Below are positions 58,043-64,000 of a stretch of 64,000 nucleotides of DNA, in pieces (positions within the stretch are counted from its first letter, which is position 1; each line of letters begins with the position of its first letter). The DNA comes from Psococerastis gibbosa (taxonomy: Eukaryota > Arthropoda > Insecta > Psocodea > Psocidae), in NCBI GenBank assembly GCA_963971405.1, contig OZ020489.1, positions 16,270,290 to 16,334,289 on the forward strand. The letters run 5' to 3'. Both the position numbers and the translations under genes were made by a program. The notes under the pieces are model-generated. The model did no database searches. It had not been told where the DNA came from and saw only the letters and a list, made by a program, of their open reading frames with translations.

Positions 58043-58690
58043 AATTATTACGCCCTGACGGAACCCTCGTCATGGACCTTTTGCTTAAAGTTTGGCACGT
58101 CGCGGAAAGCGACAGGTTTCCTCTTAATCTTTGATAATATTAAATCTAAATATCATAATTGAGCCACGATCTTTGCCTTACCGGGGGCACGTTTTACCAA
58201 TTTCACAATCAATATCCCACCACAAATAATATCCCCAGCCAGCAGACCTAGCATGGAACGCAAAGAACAACTTATCGGGGAAAACGATAAAAATTTTCTT
58301 CTTCTTCTTCTTCATCGTCGTCTTCTTCTTCGTCTTCTTCTTCTTCGAATACCTCCTCTTGTAGACTAGTATTACGCCCTGATGGAACCCTCGTAATGTA
58401 TCTTTTGCTTAAAGTTTGGCACGTCGCGGAAAGCGACAGGTTTCCTCTTAATCTTTGATAATATTAAATCCAAATATCATAATTGAGCCACGATCTTTGC
58501 CTTTTACGGGGCACGTTTTACCAATTTCACAATCAATATCCCACCACAAATAATATCCCGCTTGCACAGCCAGCAGGCCTAGCATGGAACGCAAAAAACA
58601 ACTTATCCAGGAATACGATTAAATTCTTCGTCGTCTTCTTATTCTTCTTCTTCTCCTTCTAAAACCTCTTGTTGCAGACTATTTTTTCAC
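58043..58690 (+). repeat. Tandem duplication, 324-bp period
   Basis: CGCCCTGA starts at 58051 and 58375. The units share long identical blocks (AAGTTTGGCACGTCGCGGAA, AATTGAGCCACGATCTTTGC, CACGTTTTACCAATTTCACA), and each ends in a (TTC)n-rich microsatellite. There is no open frame, no terminal repeats and no match elsewhere in the window, so this looks like a local duplication of single-copy sequence. Confidence 0.88.
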
Positions 58691-58694
58691 TATT

Positions 58695-59245
58695 GTACGT
58701 CAGCGTCAGTTAAAATTGGTTGAAGGCGCTTGTCTAAATAAATACACTATTTTAAATAATTCAAAATAACGGATGAAATTCGATTTCCCTTAATTAGGTT
58801 TTTTTTAAAGATAATTTGCATTTATTCACGGTGTTCAGAGTCGCATCCAACTGATTTCAATTGGGCCTTTGATAAGAGGACCATGTTTGAATTAGTCTAG
58901 ATTCGAGAACGAGCATCATTATTGAATTCCCTTTATTTTACCTAAAATATTTCAATTGTTGTAATTTATTATTTAAGTTAATTTAATATAAGTGAATCCC
59001 TCTGGTGTACCTCTACCCCAGTTTCAAGAATGAAGAGAGGGACCCTTCACCACTTCAAGACTTCTCTTCTGGGTACACCAGAGTGTGGTAAGTCCAGGAA
59101 CAATCATTATTATACATCAGATTATGCAGTCCACTGAAAGCCTAACACATGGATTTGTGGTATATCGGTACTATGTTGCCCTGGTAAAGTAAAAGTAAAT
59201 TCGTGTCGGGGTGGTAGTAGTATGGTTTGACACAGTCCCAGGCCA
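58695..59245. other. No gene seen
   Basis: Contains an inverse pair CTCTGGTGTACC (59000) / GGTACACCAGAG (59072), a 12-bp stem around about 60 nt. No other supported feature. Confidence 0.45.
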
Positions 59246-59249
59246 CGGT

Positions 59250-59455
59250 GTGGGCCCATAGGACTCCAGTGGACCTCCTGATTATAGTGGATTCCGAACC
59301 ACTTGGGAAACACAGTCAAGTCACACGATTAGTTCGGAGGTGACCAGGACATGTCCTACCATGTTTCCCTACCGGCACTGTGCACACGACCAATTTATCT
59401 GCAGCTTTGAACCTGCTCTGGTCCGCTGGATTCAACTTGGTATGGCGGCCGGCCG
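59250..59455 (+). repeat. Repeat D, copy 3 (diverged)
   Basis: ATTCCGAACCACTTGGG, AAGTCACACGATTAG, TTCGGAGGTGAC and CTGTGCACAC match repeat D copies. The overlapping frames at 59340-59748 are incidental. Confidence 0.7.
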
Positions 59456-59547
59456 GCCGGTCGGGGTGGTACTACCCGTGGTACAGGAGTTTTCAGGTTG
59501 CATCAACAGCCTCCTGTTTAACCTATCGACAGTCAGGGAAGACTGCC

Positions 59548-59692
59548 GGGACCGCCGGCTTTACATGCCCTCCGAAGCATGGTAGTCAGAAGATAAATAA
59601 TTGTACCACTAGAAAATTTTGGCATTCGGGTGGGACTCGAACCAGTCACCTTCTGGATGATAGTCCGAGTCGTTACCTCTACGCCAATCCGG
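59548..59692 (-). repeat. SINE-A, diverged, minus strand
   Basis: The minus strand gives a B box GGTTCGAGTCC and, downstream, CATGCTTCGGAGGGCATGTA, in the order of SINE-A. The head is diverged (ATCATCCAGAAGGTGACT) and the tail module is missing. Confidence 0.7.
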
Positions 59693-59699
59693 CCCGGTT

Positions 59700-60980
59700 A
59701 AAAATCGTTGGTTTCTTGAGTTCCTCTAAGGTTAATTCAATATTATAATATTACGATACTACACGATTGAATTGATGACTACTACAATATCTTACACCCG
59801 TTAAAATGTTGGTACCTATCACAAGTTATGGTATTTTTTCATTTTCGCATTCCTTGGACTTCGACTAGCTAACCTTGCCGGTATAGCCTATCAACAATTT
59901 AAGTATTTATATCAATCAGCTGACTAGCTGATCTATTCGATGTATCATCAATTTAATTCCCAATTTTGAGAATAAATTGATGTATAATTTAAGTTGTAGT
60001 CATCAAACAGCAACAGCGAAACAGCATTTTCCAGTTTCATGGGAAATTACGAGCCAATTAATTGTTGAGAACAAACTGCAGATTGGGTATCACGGCTATC
60101 TAAGTGTTTTCGTTCGTATTCTATGGGTATTATACTCTGAGGGCTTGATTTCGTACAACAGTGGAAACCATGTGCTTTCCCAAAATTTCTTATACTTTTA
60201 GTGTCTATTTAGAGTTTATTCCTTCAATAACGAATGAATATTGCTTAGTCCACGATCCACTACAGGACGAAGACTGATTATGATGGACTCAGATTCAGAG
60301 GTGCAATTTCTCAAATGTACGGCCATTCTCATGGCAATACTAATGATCCATCGTAGCCACTAAATGCAGGGGGGCGGGGGAGTGGTGACTACCGTCTCCG
60401 CGCTGACCACACCCCGATGGACTCGTCACATTCATTTCCCCCCTCAGGGAGCCTCCCGGGGGGGATTGTAGGGGGGGGGGCACCATTATCCTCACCTCCA
60501 TGTCACCGTCCGCGCATCATTTGTCCCCCGGCCAACCTTATCTTGGGGATTTTATGCTTATAATGGTGTGGCTTCTATGTTTTGCCTTCAAAAGCGGTTT
60601 ATTTTGAGGCACTGAATTTAAAAAAAAAAAAAAAAACTTCTGGCCTTTCAATGGAAAGTGACGCTTCCGCTGTAGCCTTTTCTTCTTTTTGATGTGAATG
60701 GTTTGTTTACAACTCTGTGGTTTTATTCTGTGCGTTAATTAACTCAGTGACTTTTTAGTCAAAAGGATCCCATATGCTTTTCATTAGATTTCGTCTGCGG
60801 TTGTTAATATTTTCTTTTAATTATATTAATGTATAATAAATAACGATTAAAATAGTCAAGTCTGAGGATTTATGTGACATATATTACATATGCCAGCAAG
60901 ATTGATAAATTGGGCACATAGTGAAATGTGAACGTATTACTTAGACCCGTTTCTATGAATCAAAAGACCAGGTAGGCCCG
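59700..60980. other. No gene seen
   Basis: AT-rich, with a G/C-rich island around 60370-60545 (10-G tract at 60471-60480) and an A tract near 60625. The frame at 59977-60201 has no motif. Confidence 0.4.
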
Positions 60981-60983
60981 TAT

Positions 60984-61836
60984 AAAGAACCGGTCCGAGT
61001 TTACTCGAACATGCTTTCCAATTTATCAACATTAGTACATAGAGAATATGAGTAATTTCATGGTAAATAATTTTCCAGTGGTTAAATTTCCGATATCTTG
61101 GGCGGGGGGGGGGGGGTGTCCACCTGACGTCACTCGAACTGAGATAAATTCTAGATAGGTCAGACCAACACATTAATTACCACACAGCAATAATGGCAGG
61201 GCACGCAATGCATTTGAGCGCGAATTTTCTATTATTTTTCAAATAATAATTTTTTTGCAAAACCAAATATTTTTTTGGGAAAGCAACCCATCCGGTTTCG
61301 TTACTCAATTTAACACCTAAAAAATGCCTGAAGGTAGAAATCATCGATAGGAAGGCTTCGCAGAAAAATTATTTTTTAGTCATTTTTCATTAAAATTTAC
61401 TTATTTTTATTTTTTTACCCTCAGAAGCAAACTATCAACGGGCAAGCGACCCCCCGCATTTTGTCAACATTAATAATGACTACAATATATGAGAATTTAG
61501 AAGAAATCGTTGGAGCCGTTTTTGATAAATAATTTTTTTAGACGTTAATTTGAAGTTTTGAGAATACAACCCCCCCAAATTGAATTGGACCAAAAAAAAA
61601 AAAAAAAAAAAAAAAAATAGTCCCGAGGTATGATTTTTGTAAACCTACATGCTAAATTTCATCAAAATCGGCCGATTGGTTTGCCCGGAAATCGATGCAC
61701 AGACAGACATTTTGTAAAAACCACTTTTTTGGGTTCCTGGGACCTGAAAACGTGTAAATCCGTTGAAATCTCGGAGTCGAAAATTTCGACTATCGCAAAG
61801 CTTTCCTTGTACTACGTATAAATTGGAAAGCAATAA
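60984..61836 (+). repeat. Repeat E, copy 3, best preserved
   Basis: Starts AAAGAACCGGTCCGAGTTTA; the inner left GCTTTCCAATTTAT is a perfect inverse of the right end ATAAATTGGAAAGC. Poly-G at 61104-61116, a long A tract at about 61594-61617 and a short (ACAG)n near 61700. A SINE-A begins ten bases after its end. Confidence 0.87.
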
Positions 61837-61845
61837 GCAACAGAG

Positions 61846-62040
61846 TCAGGACATGTAGGGTATGGTACAGACTCCGACATTCTCCTGAAAGGTTGTTGGT
61901 TCGAGTTCCACACTTGCTACATTTTCTGACTAAGCTTCGGAGGGTTGAGAGTTGAGTGTAAGAGAGGGCTTTATAGCCCTAACTCCGCTAGGTTGGCTTA
62001 GTAATGGAACAAAAAGTCAATATTTATTTATTTATTTAAG
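61846..62040 (+). repeat. SINE-A, near full length
   Basis: TCAGGACATGTAGGGTATGG, the B box GGTTCGAGTTCC (one extra T), GCTACATTTTCTGAC, the TTTATAGCCCTAACTCCG module and a (TTTA)n tail. The stretch TATGTAAAGC...GGTCC present in other copies is deleted. Confidence 0.85.
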
Positions 62041-62044
62041 TATA

Positions 62045-63830
62045 CAAGCGCGACGTCCAAGCGTTAATAGAGGACTGTCATGTCTATGATTTACGCGTAT
62101 GTGACCGAACAGAGCAATTCATGAATGTAGACAAAGCACCGCTGTAATTCTCTGTCAGGTAATCCATGCTTTTTTCTATAGTTCCGGATATTACTACTTT
62201 TTTTTTAAATCAATCAATTATAATATTTAAATACCATTGCTATTAAAAATTACAAACTAACATGGGTTCCCCCAAAGTTCTTAGCAAAATGAAACGCCTG
62301 GTTATTTTGAGTACGGTACGTATTTACTAACTGAACACCTCTTAGGGTTTATTTCGAGTGTCAATTTGGTAAATTAAAAAAATCTAAGTTAATTTTTAAA
62401 GAAAAGAACAGTTTGTTCATATACTTTTAATAGCCTCGCGAATGTTCCTGGCCACCATGACATTGTGTTGATAATCGTTTTAGTTGGACTACTAGACAAT
62501 TAGAAATAGCCGGCTTTTAAATTTTAACCGCTGAGACGTGAGACGAGGTGCCCATATGGATATGTAAAGCATAACCAGTTTTAAAAATGTATGATGACAT
62601 TGGCAGCAATTATTGTAAGTTAACGAAGTTAGAGAAAGTATAGCATTGATTTAAACCCGGTCTATCGTATGATAGTTTAACATGAAATTTACGATTAAAT
62701 CCGATACGGGAAATGTTACCTTATTGATTGCTAATCAAGAGTAATCATCTGGGCGAAAAAATCAGCCAGCCGTGAAAAATTCTGACGAGGCACACCGACA
62801 AAAAATGTGGCTTTATTTTTCGCGCCAGTTCATTGTTGAAATTGAATTAATCAGAGCGATTTAGAGCCGTTTCATAGGGATTTCCATTAGTTTTGCATTC
62901 GAAATTTCAAATGTCACGGTCACATCTTTTTAAAATGTCACTTACTGCAGCTTGTTTTGGGAAATGTTTCTAATGGAATAAATTAAAAAAGTGCTAACTT
63001 CCACCCTGCTTACCGTACGATAAAGTGCTTCCCTTTATCTCAACGTATAAAAACCATATAATGTAAAGCTTGAGCTTGCGGAAATGGCCCATAACATTGG
63101 TAGGCCTAGTATGGTTTAAACCCATCGCTTCGGACCCTATAATTTCCTGGTAAATAAATATTACCAGAATACCAGGTACAATGTAATGATGTTTAGGCAT
63201 AAAGTTCAGGAAGCATGCGGAACACGGATTTTATGGCTAAATTAAAATCATTCTTACATGATGACAAGGGCCGTTTTCTTAGTCTTCCAAATTTGTCTTT
63301 TCCACCGAACAGGTGACCCCGATGTAGGCAAAAAAGCGATTCAAAGTATTTCAGCAAAATTTCCTCAAAACCTTTAGAACTAATACTTTTTTAATCTTTG
63401 CATTTCTTGAAGAAGACGTGGAGACCTCAGTTTGCGTCAAGAAGTAGTGATTCTGCCGTAAAACAAGTTCTTGCATAGTTTTAGTAAAGGTTCCATAAAT
63501 TACATCAAAATGCGTGTGGAATAGTAAGTGAGGAATCTATTTAATTTAAATTAATGAACTAATTTAATTTTCTGAAAAGAAGACATTGAAGTCTAGATTT
63601 TGGTTGAATTCATTCCCCTAGCAGCCTGAAGATGTAACAGGAAACAGAAACTTTGCTGAACCTTCAAGTTTATAACTTAGTCCACAGAGAAAACTTGTCC
63701 AGTCGCCGCCACCCCGCGCTTTTATTTAATTGGCATTCATTCAGAAATCTTCTGAAGCAGCTAATTGACAGCTGCCATTGATGTACTGGTGTAATTTTAA
63801 AAATACAGTATAGTCAGTTAATTATCTTCG
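62045..63830. other. No gene seen
   Basis: About 1.8 kb AT-rich with no repeat shared within the window. The frame at 62994-63200 (minus) has no motif. Confidence 0.4.
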
Positions 63831-63834
63831 ATCA

Positions 63835-64000
63835 GTATATTCTTCGAATTGTCTTCATCAAAATGTACTTCGATATCGGAGTCTGCGGATTGACCTTCAA
63901 TTGAGAATGGTGAGACATTATATGTTTCCAATCATTCCATAATATGTTATGGAGAGATGGACGTCGACCGAAGCTATGGAATACTGAATCAGTCCATTTG
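63835..64000 (+). pseudogene. RTE-like LINE fragment, runs off the end
   Basis: SRIVFIKM, then RIDLQLRMVRHYMFPIIP and, after a shift, VMERWTSTEAMEY. This is the same C-terminal segment as at 46885 and 49790 (TGGACGTCGACCGAAGCTAT is shared with 46907-46926). Stops are present; the remainder lies beyond 64000. Confidence 0.78.

Overview
The window looks like intergenic or intronic DNA from an animal nuclear genome. It is AT-rich, has no operons or long open frames, and is packed with degenerate transposable elements and microsatellites. A Penelope-like retroelement with a GIY-YIG endonuclease, jockey/CR1-type and RTE-like LINE remnants, tRNA-derived SINEs and many hAT-type MITEs together suggest an invertebrate, most likely an arthropod (perhaps a hemipteran). 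The species is a guess. I recognise no host protein-coding gene, rRNA, free-standing tRNA or CRISPR array. Nearly all open frames of 60-130 codons look like chance or lie inside repeats. The family letters used here (A, B, C and so on) are local labels.

Layout. 1-7.2 kb: three SINE-A loci, two tandem SINE-B copies, three hAT-type MITEs (one nested inside a SINE-A) and a foldback element. 7.2-16 kb: an inverted pair of an unclassified repeat (D), a palindromic MITE, another SINE-A and two more hAT-type MITEs. 15.9-20.1 kb: the only substantial coding remnants, a 5'-truncated minus-strand LINE (one frameshift, one nonsense codon), a 380-bp palindromic MITE, and a 5'-truncated plus-strand Penelope-like element with recognisable reverse transcriptase and GIY-YIG domains. 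20-33 kb: hAT-type MITEs, a LINE C-terminal fragment, the first full repeat E (about 850 bp with a poly-G tract), a retroposon-like insert flanked by a perfect 40-bp direct repeat, and two further palindromic MITE copies. 33-50 kb: foldback elements, small hAT-type MITEs with clear 8-bp duplications, a 377-bp tandem repeat and five short LINE fragments. 50-64 kb: three more repeat E copies (one broken by a perfect 68-bp-arm palindrome), a local repeat array, a 324-bp tandem duplication, two SINE-A copies and one more LINE fragment running off the end.

Nothing here works as a gene set. The interest lies in transposon biology: nested insertions with exact target-site duplications, palindromic elements, SINE heads that still show tRNA promoter boxes, and a short hammerhead-like cassette that recurs at four loci, including the 3' side of the Penelope-like element.
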